From assembly GCF_004127215.1 (NCBI RefSeq), contig NZ_QEWJ01000007.1:53555-117554 (forward strand): 64,000 bases of DNA, read 5' to 3'. Positions 1 through 8,218 of the stretch are shown here, in pieces. Under the pieces are notes generated by a model, which saw only the letters and a program-made list of their open reading frames with translations, searched no databases and was not told where the DNA came from. Both the position numbers and the translations under genes were made by a program. How positions within the stretch are numbered: position 1 is the stretch's first letter; the number at the start of each line of letters is the position of its first letter. This DNA is from Streptococcus oralis. Lineage in GTDB: Bacteria; Bacillota; Bacilli; Lactobacillales; Streptococcaceae.

Positions 1-225
1 ATCAAGGCACATGAGGGACAAGTCGTTGAAATGACTTTGGAAAATGGCCGTAAGCGCCAAAAAAATAGATTGGGTAAGCTAATTGAGGTTTATCCATCTC
101 TATTTATCGTTGAATTTGGGGATGTTGAGGGAGACAAACAAGCTAATGTTTATGTTGAATCCTTCACCTACTCAGATATCTTGACAGAAAAGAATTTAAT
201 TCGCTATCTAGACCAAGAATCCTAA
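1..225 (+). CDS. veg: Veg family protein, 3' part
   Basis: The frame is open from the first base, so the gene starts upstream of the window. The visible 74 residues include KAHEGQVVEMTLENGRKRQK and end IRYLDQES, which I recognise as the C-terminal part of the Veg family, a small conserved Firmicutes protein. Veg has been linked to biofilm matrix gene control in Bacillus. Its role in streptococci is not settled. The internal ATG at 31 is not the true start, because family members begin about 15-20 residues before the window edge. A terminator follows directly. Confidence 0.88.
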   Translation: MKAHEGQVVEMTLENGRKRQKNRLGKLIEVYPSLFIVEFGDVEGDKQANVYVESFTYSDILTEKNLIRYLDQES

Positions 226-230
226 AATGA

Positions 231-257
231 AGTGAGCTTTGCTCACTTTTTTCTTTT
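231..257 (+). terminator. Rho-independent terminator after veg
   Basis: AGTGAGC and GCTCACT flank a short loop and are followed by a T-rich tract. This ends veg transcription. The same T-rich tract lies just ahead of the candidate cin-box of the next gene. Confidence 0.75.
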
Positions 258-260
258 TCT

Positions 261-268
261 CCCGAATA
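261..268 (+). promoter_or_regulatory. Candidate cin-box (ComX/SigX promoter) for cbpD
   Basis: CCCGAATA matches the late-competence cin-box TACGAATA at six of eight positions and is preceded by a T-rich stretch (249-260), as is usual for SigX promoters. Pneumococcal cbpD is a known late competence gene, so the position makes sense. The two mismatches at the 5' end lower confidence. Confidence 0.5.
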
Positions 269-275
269 GTATAAA

Positions 276-289
276 CGAGGGTAACCTCG
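276..289 (+). other. Leader hairpin with GTAA loop
   Basis: CGAGG, GTAA, CCTCG form a 5-bp stem closed by a GNRA-type tetraloop in the leader of the CbpD-like gene, 16 bases before its ribosome binding site (AAGGAG, 305-310). It may stabilise the mRNA 5' end. No function is shown. Confidence 0.5.
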
Positions 290-315
290 GAAATTTATAT
301 TATTAAGGAGAATGA

Positions 316-1425
316 ATGACGTTTTTAAAATCAGGAGTTAAGAAGAGTGGATATACTCAGTTGGGTGTAGGACTGGCTACTTTGTTCGTTACGAGTACTT
401 TTTTGTTTGGTGGTGAATCGGTTCAGGCTGACAGTGTAGCGCGTGGAGATGACTATCCGATTCATTACAAAAACGGTAGTGTTGAAATCGATCAATGGCG
501 GATGTATTCTCGCCAGTGTACATCTTTTGCGGCCTTTCGTTTGAGTAGTGTGAATGGCTTTGAGATTCCTCCTGCCTACGGTAATGCGAATGAATGGGGA
601 CACCGCGCAAGGAGAGAAGGCTACCGTGTTGACACTAAGCCAGAAGTTGGATCTATTGCTTGGTCGACAGAAGGTTACTACGGGCACGTGGCCTGGGTAT
701 CAAATGTATCAGGTGACACGATTGAGATCGAAGAGTATAACTATGGCGTTAGGGAGAAATACAATCGTCGAAGCGTAAAAGCTAGCTCTATGACAGGTTT
801 TATCCATTTTAAGGACTTGGTAGGGAATGGTGGTAGAACTGGAAATCCTATTGGATCAGGGTTGTCGTCTAGTGGGACTCATACGTTTACTCAAAAGTCT
901 GCCATTCGAAACCAGCCGTCAAGTACAGCACAAGTTATTGACTACTACTATCCTGGTGAACATGTTAGATACGACCAAATCGTAGAAAAGGACGGTTATA
1001 AATGGCTCAGCTATCTATCTTACAGTGGTGCTAGACGATACGTTCAGCATACGGAAACAGAATCAGTGGAGAATGGTTGGAAGAAGCAAAACGGTATTTG
1101 GAATTACCGTGAGAACGGGAAACTCGCAACTGGTTGGAAGAAAATAAATGGCAGTTGGTATCACTTCAAAGAAAACGGGACTATGTCAACAGGTTGGGTA
1201 AAGGATGGCTCGCATTGGTACTATCTAAAGACATCAGGGGAGATGCAGACAGGATGGCTCAAGGAAAATGGAACATGGTATTATTTGGAAAGTTCAGGGG
1301 CTATGAAGTCTAGTCAGTGGTTCCAAGTAGGAGGAAAGTATTACTACGTTAATGCTTCAGGGGCTTTAGCAGTGAATACCACTGTGGATGGCTATCGAGT
1401 GGATAGTAATGGAGCTAGAATCTAG
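316..1425 (+). CDS. cbpD: CbpD-like choline-binding CHAP murein hydrolase
   Basis: Secreted peptidoglycan hydrolase. In pneumococcus, CbpD is released by competent cells to lyse non-competent siblings (fratricide) and free DNA. Visible parts: signal peptide about 1-39; CHAP domain about 45-165 with catalytic Cys68 (RQCTSF) and His124 (YYGHVAW); one SH3b-like domain about 185-247; then about four to five choline-binding repeats of the GWxxxNGxWYY type to the C terminus (369 aa). Pneumococcal CbpD is longer (about 448 aa) with two SH3 domains, so this is a one-SH3 variant. The start has AAGGAG five bases upstream. Confidence 0.85.
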   Translation: MTFLKSGVKKSGYTQLGVGLATLFVTSTFLFGGESVQADSVARGDDYPIHYKNGSVEIDQWRMYSRQCTSFAAFRLSSVNGFEIPPAYGNANEWGHRARREGYRVDTKPEVGSIAWSTEGYYGHVAWVSNVSGDTIEIEEYNYGVREKYNRRSVKASSMTGFIHFKDLVGNGGRTGNPIGSGLSSSGTHTFTQKSAIRNQPSSTAQVIDYYYPGEHVRYDQIVEKDGYKWLSYLSYSGARRYVQHTETESVENGWKKQNGIWNYRENGKLATGWKKINGSWYHFKENGTMSTGWVKDGSHWYYLKTSGEMQTGWLKENGTWYYLESSGAMKSSQWFQVGGKYYYVNASGALAVNTTVDGYRVDSNGARI

Positions 1426-1434
1426 AAAGAATAT

Positions 1435-1496
1435 AAAAAAGAGGACTTCACTACCATTTGCTGGCTCTTTCCGATGGTATTTTTCCCCTCTTTCCT
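1435..1496 (+). terminator. Imperfect hairpin after cbpD, overlapping the polA promoter
   Basis: TACCAT (1452-1457) pairs with ATGGTA (1474-1479), and outer GAGG pairs with CCTC before a T-rich stretch. It probably ends cbpD transcripts. It is imperfect and shares bases with the polA promoter region. Confidence 0.4.
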
Positions 1497-1503
1497 TTAT
1501 AAT
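1475..1503 (+). promoter_or_regulatory. polA promoter, possibly leaderless
   Basis: A perfect TATAAT lies at 1498-1503 with a weak -35 (TGGTAT, 1475-1480) 17 bases upstream. The polA start codon is at 1510, so transcription would begin at or next to the A of ATG, leaving no ribosome binding site. Confidence 0.5.
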
Positions 1504-1509
1504 GGGTGT

Positions 1510-4143
1510 ATGGACAAGAAAAAATTATTATTAATTGATGGATCTTCAGTTGCTTTTCGAGCTTTTTTTGCGCTCTATCAGCAGTTGGATCGTTTTAAAA
1601 ATGCTAATGGCCTTCATACCAATGCAATCTACGGCTTTCAACTCATGTTGAATCATGTCTTGGAGCGGGTTGAGCCCAGCCATGTTTTGGTAGCCTTTGA
1701 TGCAGGTAAGACGACTTTTCGAACAGAGATGTATGCAGACTACAAGGGTGGCCGTGCTAAAACTCCAGATGAGTTTCGTGAGCAATTTCCCTTCATTCGT
1801 GAGTTGTTAGACCATCTTGGGATTCGCCATTATGAGTTGCCCCAGTATGAAGCGGATGATATCATCGGGACCTTAGGTCGTTTGGCTGAGAAGGATTTTT
1901 TTGATGTGACAATCGTTAGCGGAGATAAGGATTTGATCCAGTTGACGGACGAGCATACGGTGGTCGAGATTTCCAAGAAAGGTGTGGCTGAGTTTGAGGC
2001 CTTTACACCAGACTATCTTATGGAAAAAATGGGCCTCACACCAGCTCAGTTTATAGATCTCAAGGCCCTCATGGGGGATAAGTCTGATAATATCCCTGGT
2101 GTTACGAAAATCGGTGAAAAGACGGGCATCAAGCTCTTGCTAGAACACGGATCGCTAGAGGGAATTTATGAAAATATCAATGGGATGAAGGCTTCTAAGA
2201 TGAAGGAAAATCTCATCAATGACAAGGAACAAGCCTTTTTGTCTAAAACCTTGGCGACTATTGAGACAAATGCACCGATTGAGATTGGCCTTGATGATTT
2301 GCTCTATAGTGGACCAGATGTGGAAAATCTCGGAAAATTCTACGATGAGATGGGCTTCAAACAGCTCAAGCAAGCTTTAAATGTTTCATCAACGAATGCG
2401 CCTGAAAGTTTGGATTTCACTATCGTTGATCACATCAGTCAAGACATGCTGAGCGCAGACTCTATCTTCCACTTTGAGCTTTTTGGTGAGAATTACCATA
2501 CAGATGATTTGGTTGGTTTTGCTTGGTCTTGTGGGGATAAACTTTACGCTACAGATAAACTTGAGCTCTTGCAGGAGCCGATTTTCAAGGAATTTCTAGA
2601 AAAAACACCTCTGAAAGTGTATGATTTTAAGAAAGCCAAGGTTCTTTTAAATCGCTTGGGCTTGAACCTGCAGGCTCCTGCTTTTGACAGTCGCTTGGCC
2701 AAATATCTTCTCTCCACTGTCGAGAATAATGAAATTTCAACCATTGCGAGTCTCTATGGTCAAACTTACCTAGTCGATGATGAAACCTTCTACGGCAAAG
2801 GGGTCAAGAAAGCTATCCCTGAGAGAGAGAAATTCTTGGAGCACTTAGCTCGTAAGGTTGCTGTATTGGTTGAGACAGAGCCTGTCCTACTTGAAAAATT
2901 AAGTGAAAACGGGCAATTAGATCTCCTCTATGACATGGAGCAACCTCTGGCTTTTGTCCTTGCCAAGATGGAAATCGCTGGAATTACAGTCAAGAAAGAG
3001 ACCTTGCTTGAGATGCAGGCTGAAAATGAGCTAGTCATTGAAAAGCTAACTCAGGAGATTTATGAGCTAGCTGGTGAGGAGTTTAATATCAACTCACCGA
3101 AACAGCTGGGCGTGCTTCTCTTTGAAAAGTTAGGTCTTCCCCTCGAATACACCAAGAAAACCAAGACAGGTTACTCAACAGCCGTGGATGTGCTAGAGCG
3201 TCTGGCTCCTATTGCGCCAATTGTTAAGAAAATTCTAGACTACCGTCAGATTGCTAAGATTCAATCGACTTATGTGGTCGGTTTACAGGACTGGATTCTT
3301 TCTGATGGCAAGATCCACACTCGCTATGTGCAGGATTTGACCCAGACAGGGCGTCTGTCTAGTGTGGATCCAAACTTGCAAAATATTCCTGTGCGTTTGG
3401 AACAAGGCCGCCTCATTCGTAAGGCCTTTGTCCCTGAGTGGGAGGATAGTGTACTACTCAGTTCGGACTACTCGCAGATTGAATTGCGCGTTTTGGCTCA
3501 TATTTCTAAAGATGAGCATCTGATCAAGGCCTTCCAAGAGGGAGCGGATATCCATACTTCGACAGCCATGAGGGTCTTTGGAATTAAACGCCCTGAGGAT
3601 GTGACTCCAAACGACCGTCGCAATGCCAAGGCGGTTAACTTCGGAGTGGTTTACGGGATTTCAGATTTTGGCTTGGCAAACAATCTTGGTATTAGTCGTA
3701 AGAAGGCCAAAGCCTACATTGATACCTATTTTGAACGTTTTCCTGGAATCAAAAACTATATGGAAGAAGTGGTACGTGAGGCGCGTGATAAAGGCTATGT
3801 AGAGACCCTCTTCAAGCGTCGTCGCGAGTTGCCAGATATCAATTCGCGCAACTTTAACATTCGTGGTTTTGCAGAGCGGACAGCTATTAACTCTCCTATC
3901 CAGGGTTCGGCGGCGGATATTCTCAAAATTGCTATGATTCAACTAGATAAGGCTTTAGTAGCGGGCGGTTATCAGACCAAGATGCTCTTGCAAGTGCACG
4001 ATGAAATCGTCCTTGAGGTTCCAAAATCAGAACTAGCAGCCGTCAAAGCTCTAGTGAAACAAACTATGGAAGATGCCATCCAGCTCAGTGTTCCCCTCAT
4101 CGCTGATGAGAATGAAGGAGCAACATGGTACGAGGCTAAATAA
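1510..4143 (+). CDS. polA: DNA polymerase I
   Basis: Fills gaps and removes RNA primers in replication and repair. The 877-aa protein starts MDKKKLLLIDGSSVAFRAFF. This ATG is preferred to the in-frame ATG at 1474, which would add 12 residues translated from the promoter. The 5'-3' exonuclease/FEN domain is about 1-290 (VSGDKDLIQL, GDKSDNIPG). A 3'-5' exonuclease-like domain (about 300-470) lacks the usual DEDD acidic motif, as in other Gram-positive PolI. The polymerase domain (about 480-877) has motif A DYSQIELR, motif B RRNAKAVNFGVVYG and motif C QVHDEIVLE. Placement between cbpD and the thi operon differs from the pneumococcal order as I recall it. Confidence 0.97.
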   Translation: MDKKKLLLIDGSSVAFRAFFALYQQLDRFKNANGLHTNAIYGFQLMLNHVLERVEPSHVLVAFDAGKTTFRTEMYADYKGGRAKTPDEFREQFPFIRELLDHLGIRHYELPQYEADDIIGTLGRLAEKDFFDVTIVSGDKDLIQLTDEHTVVEISKKGVAEFEAFTPDYLMEKMGLTPAQFIDLKALMGDKSDNIPGVTKIGEKTGIKLLLEHGSLEGIYENINGMKASKMKENLINDKEQAFLSKTLATIETNAPIEIGLDDLLYSGPDVENLGKFYDEMGFKQLKQALNVSSTNAPESLDFTIVDHISQDMLSADSIFHFELFGENYHTDDLVGFAWSCGDKLYATDKLELLQEPIFKEFLEKTPLKVYDFKKAKVLLNRLGLNLQAPAFDSRLAKYLLSTVENNEISTIASLYGQTYLVDDETFYGKGVKKAIPEREKFLEHLARKVAVLVETEPVLLEKLSENGQLDLLYDMEQPLAFVLAKMEIAGITVKKETLLEMQAENELVIEKLTQEIYELAGEEFNINSPKQLGVLLFEKLGLPLEYTKKTKTGYSTAVDVLERLAPIAPIVKKILDYRQIAKIQSTYVVGLQDWILSDGKIHTRYVQDLTQTGRLSSVDPNLQNIPVRLEQGRLIRKAFVPEWEDSVLLSSDYSQIELRVLAHISKDEHLIKAFQEGADIHTSTAMRVFGIKRPEDVTPNDRRNAKAVNFGVVYGISDFGLANNLGISRKKAKAYIDTYFERFPGIKNYMEEVVREARDKGYVETLFKRRRELPDINSRNFNIRGFAERTAINSPIQGSAADILKIAMIQLDKALVAGGYQTKMLLQVHDEIVLEVPKSELAAVKALVKQTMEDAIQLSVPLIADENEGATWYEAK

Positions 4144-4153
4144 GAAAGATATG

Positions 4154-4188
4154 AAAGAGTTTAAAGCATTTGCCTTTAAACTCTTTTT
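4154..4188 (+). terminator. Terminator after polA
   Basis: GAGTTTAAAG and CTTTAAACTC flank a short loop and are followed by TTTTTC. Confidence 0.8.
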
Positions 4189-4212
4189 CATGGTTTTCTG
4201 TAAGCAGTTTCC

Positions 4213-4241
4213 TTGACTTTTCCTTGTATTTGCGTTACTAT
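4213..4241 (+). promoter_or_regulatory. Promoter of the thi operon
   Basis: TTGACT (4213-4218), a 17-base spacer, and TACTAT (4236-4241). The TPP riboswitch begins about 14 bases downstream. Confidence 0.75.
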
Positions 4242-4254
4242 ATGTCCATATAAG

Positions 4255-4341
<87 letters not shown>

Positions 4342-4354
4342 AGCCGAATTCTGC

Positions 4355-4388
4355 ACCTTTTCCATATATGGCAAAGGTTTTTCTTTTG
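4355..4388 (+). terminator. Riboswitch-controlled terminator
   Basis: ACCTTT pairs with AAAGGT around an inner CCATATATGG hairpin, followed by TTTTTCTTTT. Its position between the THI-box and the first gene makes it the expression platform that forms when TPP is bound. Confidence 0.85.
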
Positions 4389-4421
4389 GTCAAAAAGAAA
4401 AACTGAGAAGAGGAGGTTTTT

Positions 4422-4712
4422 ATGAAAGCAAGCATTGCCTTGCAAGTCTTGCCCCTATCACAGGGAATTGATCGAATTGCTATTATCGATCAAGTGATTG
4501 CTTATCTGCAAGCTCAGTCCGTGACCATGGTGGTGACACCCTTTGAAACGGTCTTGGAAGGAGAGTTTGGTGATCTCATGCGCATTCTCAAAGAAGCGCT
4601 TGAAGTGGCCGGGCAGGAGGCAGATAATGTCTTTGCCAATGTCAAAATAAATGTAGGAGAGATTTTAAGCATCGATGAGAAACTTGAAAAGTATGATGAG
4701 ACGACAGATTAG
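4422..4712 (+). CDS. MTH1187/YkoF-type thiamine-binding protein
   Basis: A small 96-aa cytoplasmic protein with the ferredoxin-like thiamine-binding family pattern (MKASIALQVLPLS near the start, VVTPFETVLEGEFGDLM in the middle). Family members bind thiamine or hydroxymethylpyrimidine-like compounds and occur beside their transporters. It is the first gene after the TPP riboswitch and has a strong ribosome binding site (GAGGAGG). The next gene's start overlaps its end by 38 bases, so translation is probably coupled. Its exact job here, ligand storage, sensing or delivery, is not known. Confidence 0.8.
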   Translation: MKASIALQVLPLSQGIDRIAIIDQVIAYLQAQSVTMVVTPFETVLEGEFGDLMRILKEALEVAGQEADNVFANVKINVGEILSIDEKLEKYDETTD

Positions 4713-5433
4713 TCTTTTGGGATTTCTCGGAGTCTTGTCGGTCTGGCAGTTAGCGGGAATATTCAAACTTTTACCCAAGTTTATCCTGCCAACTCCTCTT
4801 GAGATTCTCCAGTCCTTTGTTCGTGACAGAGAATTTCTCTGGCACCATAGCTGGGCGACCTTGAGGGTGGCTTTACTAGGTCTTGTTCTGGGTGTCCTGA
4901 TTGCCTGTCTCATGACTGTGCTCATGGATAGTTTGACTTGGCTCAATGATCTGATTTACCCTATGATGGTGGTTGTTCAGACTATTCCAACGATTGCTAT
5001 AGCTCCTATCCTGGTCTTGTGGTTAGGTTATGGAATTTTACCCAAGATTGTCTTGATTATCCTGACGACAACCTTCCCTATCATCGTCAGCATTTTGGAC
5101 GGTTTTAGGCATTGTGACAAGGATATGCTGACCTTGTTTAGTCTGATGCGTGCAAACTCTTGGCAAATCCTGTGGCATTTTAAAATCCCGGTCAGTCTGC
5201 CCTACTTTTATGCAGGTTTGAGGGTCAGTGTCTCCTACGCCTTTATCACAACCGTGGTGTCCGAGTGGTTGGGAGGTTTTGAAGGTCTTGGTGTTTACAT
5301 GATTCAGTCTAAAAAACTGTTTCAGTATGATACCATGTTTGCCATTATTATTCTGGTGTCACTCATCAGTCTTCTGGGTATGAAGCTGGTCGATATTAGT
5401 GAAAAATATGTGATTAAATGGAAACGTACTTAA
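4675..5433 (+). CDS. thiX: ABC transporter permease, ThiX-like
   Basis: A 252-aa inner-membrane permease of the BPD_transp_1 type with about six hydrophobic segments and an EAA-like loop (DKDMLTLFSLMRANSWQILWHFKIPVSLPY). With the ThiY-like binding protein and ATPase that follow it forms a complete importer. TPP-riboswitch control and the binding protein family point to a thiamine precursor (HMP or formylaminopyrimidine) as substrate. That substrate is inferred. Starts at 4693 or 4696 are also possible. Confidence 0.85.
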   Translation: MRNLKSMMRRQISLLGFLGVLSVWQLAGIFKLLPKFILPTPLEILQSFVRDREFLWHHSWATLRVALLGLVLGVLIACLMTVLMDSLTWLNDLIYPMMVVVQTIPTIAIAPILVLWLGYGILPKIVLIILTTTFPIIVSILDGFRHCDKDMLTLFSLMRANSWQILWHFKIPVSLPYFYAGLRVSVSYAFITTVVSEWLGGFEGLGVYMIQSKKLFQYDTMFAIIILVSLISLLGMKLVDISEKYVIKWKRT

Positions 5434-5470
5434 AATAGAGCGTTTTTGAAAAAGAAAAGAGGAAATGAAA

Positions 5471-6478
5471 ATGAAGAAAACATGGAAAGTGTTTTTAACG
5501 ATTGTAACAGCTCTTGTAGCTGTTGTGCTTGTAGCTTGTGGTCAAGGAACTGCTTCTAAGAACAACAAAGAAGCAGAACTCAAGAAAATTGACTTTATCC
5601 TAGACTGGACGCCAAATACCAACCACACAGGGCTTTATGTAGCAAAGGAAAAAGGTTATTTCAAAGAAGCTGGAGTGGATGTTGATTTGAAATTACCACC
5701 AGAAGAAAGCTCATCTGACTTGGTAATCAATGGCAAGGCGCCATTTGCTATCTATTTCCAAGACTACATGGCTAAAAAGTTGGAAAAAGGGGCAGGAATT
5801 ACTGCCGTTGCCGCTATCGTAGAACACAATACATCAGGAATCATCTCACGTAAATCTGACAATGTCACCAGTCCAAAAGACTTGGTTGGGAAGAAATACG
5901 GAACCTGGAATGACCCAACGGAACTGGCTATGTTGAAAACCTTGGTAGAATCACAAGGTGGGGACTTTGAGAAGGTAGAAAAAGTACCAAACAACGACTC
6001 AAACTCGATCACACCGATTGCCAATGGTGTCTTTGACACTGCTTGGATCTACTATGGTTGGGACGGTATCCTTGCTAAATCTCAAGGCGTAGATGCTAAC
6101 TTCATGTACTTGAAAGACTACGTTAAAGAGTTTGACTACTACTCACCAGTTATCATCGCAAACAACGACTATCTGAAAGACAACAAAGAAGAAGCTCGTA
6201 AAGTCATCCAAGCCATCAAAAAAGGCTACCAATACGCTATGGAACACCCAGAAGAAGCTGCAGATATTCTCATCAAGAATGCACCTGAACTCAAGGAAAA
6301 ACGTGATTTTGTCATCGAATCTCAAAAATACTTGTCAAAAGAATACGCAAGCGACAAGGAAAAGTGGGGACAATTTGACGCAGAACGCTGGAATGCCTTC
6401 TACAAATGGGATAAAGAAAATGGTATCCTCAAAGAAGACTTGACAGACAAGGGCTTCACCAACGAATTTGTAAAATAA
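5471..6478 (+). CDS. thiY: Pyrimidine/thiamine precursor-binding lipoprotein, ThiY-like
   Basis: Extracellular solute-binding lipoprotein of the NMT1/THI5-like family. Signal peptide and lipobox VLVACG near residue 23 mark lipid anchoring. The mature part begins KIDFILDWTPNTNHTGLYVA, the family's typical opening, and includes the THI5-like ligand region. The ATG at 5471 is preferred over 5465 because AAAGAGG (5456-5462) is eight bases away rather than two. The stop overlaps the next start (TAATG). Ligand is inferred from family and riboswitch control. Confidence 0.88.
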   Translation: MKKTWKVFLTIVTALVAVVLVACGQGTASKNNKEAELKKIDFILDWTPNTNHTGLYVAKEKGYFKEAGVDVDLKLPPEESSSDLVINGKAPFAIYFQDYMAKKLEKGAGITAVAAIVEHNTSGIISRKSDNVTSPKDLVGKKYGTWNDPTELAMLKTLVESQGGDFEKVEKVPNNDSNSITPIANGVFDTAWIYYGWDGILAKSQGVDANFMYLKDYVKEFDYYSPVIIANNDYLKDNKEEARKVIQAIKKGYQYAMEHPEEAADILIKNAPELKEKRDFVIESQKYLSKEYASDKEKWGQFDAERWNAFYKWDKENGILKEDLTDKGFTNEFVK

Positions 6479-7206
6479 TGACAGAAATTAGACTAGAACA
6501 CGTAAGCTATGCCTATGGCGAGGAAAGGATTTTAGAGGACATCAACCTGCAGGTGACGTCAGGTGAAGTGGTTTCTATCCTAGGTCCCAGTGGTGTTGGA
6601 AAAACTACCCTCTTTAATCTAATCGCAGGAATTTTAGAAGTCCAGTCTGGGCGTATTGTCCTTGACGGAGAGGAAAATCCCAAGGGGCGCGTGAGTTATA
6701 TGTTACAAAAGGATTTACTCTTGGAGCACAAGACGGTGCTTGGCAATATCATCCTGCCCCTCTTGATCCAAAAGGTTAATAAGGCTGAAGCTATTGCTCG
6801 CGCGGATGAAATTCTTGCGACCTTCCAGTTGACAGCTGTACGGGATAAGTATCCTCATGAACTCAGTGGAGGGATGCGCCAGCGTGTAGCCTTACTCCGC
6901 ACTTATCTTTTCGGGCACAAGCTCTTTCTCTTGGATGAGGCTTTTAGCGCCTTGGATGAGATGACCAAGATGGAACTTCACGCTTGGTATCTGGAGATTC
7001 ACAAGCAACTAGAGCTGACGACCTTGATTATCACACATAGTATCGAGGAGGCCCTCAATCTTAGCGACCGCATCTATATCCTAAAAAATCGGCCTGGACA
7101 AATTGTTTCAGAAATTAAACTAGATTGGTCCGAAACTGAAGACAAGGAAGTCCAAAAGATTGCCTACAAACGTCAAATCTTAGCGGAATTGGGATTAAAT
7201 ACATAG
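6478..7206 (+). CDS. thiZ: ABC transporter ATPase, ThiZ-like
   Basis: A 242-aa ATPase that powers the ThiX/ThiY importer. Visible motifs: Walker A GPSGVGKTT (about 37-45), signature LSGGMRQRVA (about 128-137), Walker B LFLLDEAFSALDE (about 148-160) and the H-loop THSIEEA. The start codon overlaps the stop of thiY, so the genes are translationally coupled. It is the last gene of the riboswitch operon. Confidence 0.92.
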   Translation: MTEIRLEHVSYAYGEERILEDINLQVTSGEVVSILGPSGVGKTTLFNLIAGILEVQSGRIVLDGEENPKGRVSYMLQKDLLLEHKTVLGNIILPLLIQKVNKAEAIARADEILATFQLTAVRDKYPHELSGGMRQRVALLRTYLFGHKLFLLDEAFSALDEMTKMELHAWYLEIHKQLELTTLIITHSIEEALNLSDRIYILKNRPGQIVSEIKLDWSETEDKEVQKIAYKRQILAELGLNT

Positions 7207-7218
7207 AAAATAGGGAGT

Positions 7219-7256
7219 TGGTGAAGATTATCCTTTACCAGCGCTCTTTTTGTTTT
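7219..7256 (+). terminator. Terminator after the thi operon
   Basis: TGGTGAAG pairs with CTTTACCA (one G-T pair) around a six-base loop, followed after GCGCTC by TTTTTGTTTT. The T tract is offset, so this is a moderate call. Confidence 0.55.
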
Positions 7257-7311
7257 AAAAAATCAAAAAGGACATAATGTGAGCTCAAATTGGAATTAGG
7301 TCAATTTGTAC

Positions 7312-7341
7312 ATTTTTCGTGACATTATTTTTATTTTTCGT
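7312..7341 (+). repeat. 9-bp direct repeat in the island promoter (possible operator)
   Basis: ATTTTTCGT occurs exactly at 7312-7320 and 7333-7341, 21 bp apart start to start (two helical turns). The first copy runs into the -35 and the second abuts the -10. This is where an autoregulating antitoxin or complex would bind. Binding is inferred. Confidence 0.5.
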
Positions 7342-7347
7342 TATAAT
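7319..7347 (+). promoter_or_regulatory. Promoter of the TAC-like island
   Basis: GTGACA (7319-7324), a 17-base spacer and a perfect TATAAT (7342-7347). Transcription would start near 7354, about 14 bases before the ribosome binding site of the first gene. Confidence 0.75.
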
Positions 7348-7380
7348 GGATAGAGGTCGTTAAAAATGGAGGCTACATAA

Positions 7381-7899
7381 TTGGGAGACACTCAAATACC
7401 TTTATATCATTGCAATCATGAATCAGTTACTTCAGAATTAATGAAAGGTAAATTGGTTATCAGTCAACACCCAAATGATGATTCTTGGGGTGGAAGGGGA
7501 ATGTATTTTTGGGATAATTTAGGTAATGCGCGTTATTGGAGTAAACAAAAGTGTGGCGAAACTAAAATAGTCCGGTGTGTAGTAAATTTTAATTTTGATG
7601 ATGACATATTAGATTTAACGGATTACTACATTGAATCTAAATTTGCGAAATTATTAAGTCTGACTGGTGATTTTATTAAGGACAAACCGATCGGAAAGAA
7701 AATTGATTATTTATGTAAAAACATTGGTTATAAAATAGTACGTTTTTTTGGAGAATATGAACAAACTCCTCAGACTGATTTAATAAATGATACTAATATC
7801 CCTAATAAACTTACTAATAAAGTTAAGATTATATATTGCGTAAAGAATAACAATTTAATAATATCTGATTTTAAAGAATTCGAAGTGAAGGAGTTATAA
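7381..7899 (+). CDS. Putative ADP-ribosyltransferase-like toxin (TAC component 1)
   Basis: 172 aa, starting at TTG with a good ribosome binding site (GGAGG, 7368-7372). The N-terminal half reads LYHCNHESV, KGKLVISQH, WGGRGMYFWDNLGNARYW, and later ILDLTD. This resembles the His-loop, GxGxYFT-type strand and aromatic helix of ART/PARP-like folds such as DUF3990. His10 and Tyr42 are the candidate NAD-binding residues. I do not recognise the exact family. The gene is AT-rich and is followed one base later by a small gene and then a SecB-like gene, the order of the defence system CmdTAC, whose CmdT is an mRNA ADP-ribosyltransferase. Toxin function is inferred from fold hints plus context. No signal peptide. 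Confidence 0.6.
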   Translation: MGDTQIPLYHCNHESVTSELMKGKLVISQHPNDDSWGGRGMYFWDNLGNARYWSKQKCGETKIVRCVVNFNFDDDILDLTDYYIESKFAKLLSLTGDFIKDKPIGKKIDYLCKNIGYKIVRFFGEYEQTPQTDLINDTNIPNKLTNKVKIIYCVKNNNLIISDFKEFEVKEL

Positions 7900-7900
7900 G

Positions 7901-8209
7901 ATGTCTGTAATAAATAAGATAAATGCCTTAATTGAAAAATTAGAATCAGGAGACGCTGATTTTATCAAAGAATTTCAAAATAATTTTATTATTTTTGAAA
8001 AAGAATATGATAAAGAAAATTTTTTTACTAATAAATTCGATTATTATGTAACAACTGATGAAATATTAATAAACTCAAAAGATAACAATTTACAATCAAT
8101 TACTCAAGATAAATATTTAGAAGAGTTACTAAGTAAAAAGTACTTTTCTTTAGTTGAAAAAAGGTACTTTCAAGAAATTGATGAAATGGACTTAATTTTA
8201 GCAGCATAG
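7901..8209 (+). CDS. Putative antitoxin (TAC component 2)
   Basis: 102 aa, very AT-rich coding, acidic and lysine-rich, with no family I recognise. It begins MSVINKINALIEKLESGDAD and is predicted mostly helical at the N terminus, ending FQEIDEMDLILAA. The hydrophobic C-terminal tail would suit a chaperone-addiction segment, as in TAC antitoxins that misfold unless a SecB-like chaperone binds the tail. It starts one base after the upstream stop with its own ribosome binding site (AAGGAG), so the two genes are coupled. The antitoxin role rests on position and size alone. Confidence 0.5.
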   Translation: MSVINKINALIEKLESGDADFIKEFQNNFIIFEKEYDKENFFTNKFDYYVTTDEILINSKDNNLQSITQDKYLEELLSKKYFSLVEKRYFQEIDEMDLILAA

Positions 8210-8218
8210 GAGATTGAA

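Noticed and set aside
331-778. Overlapping frames within cbpD on both strands
   Set aside because: The CHAP and choline-binding frame accounts for the region; the others lack start signals and homology.
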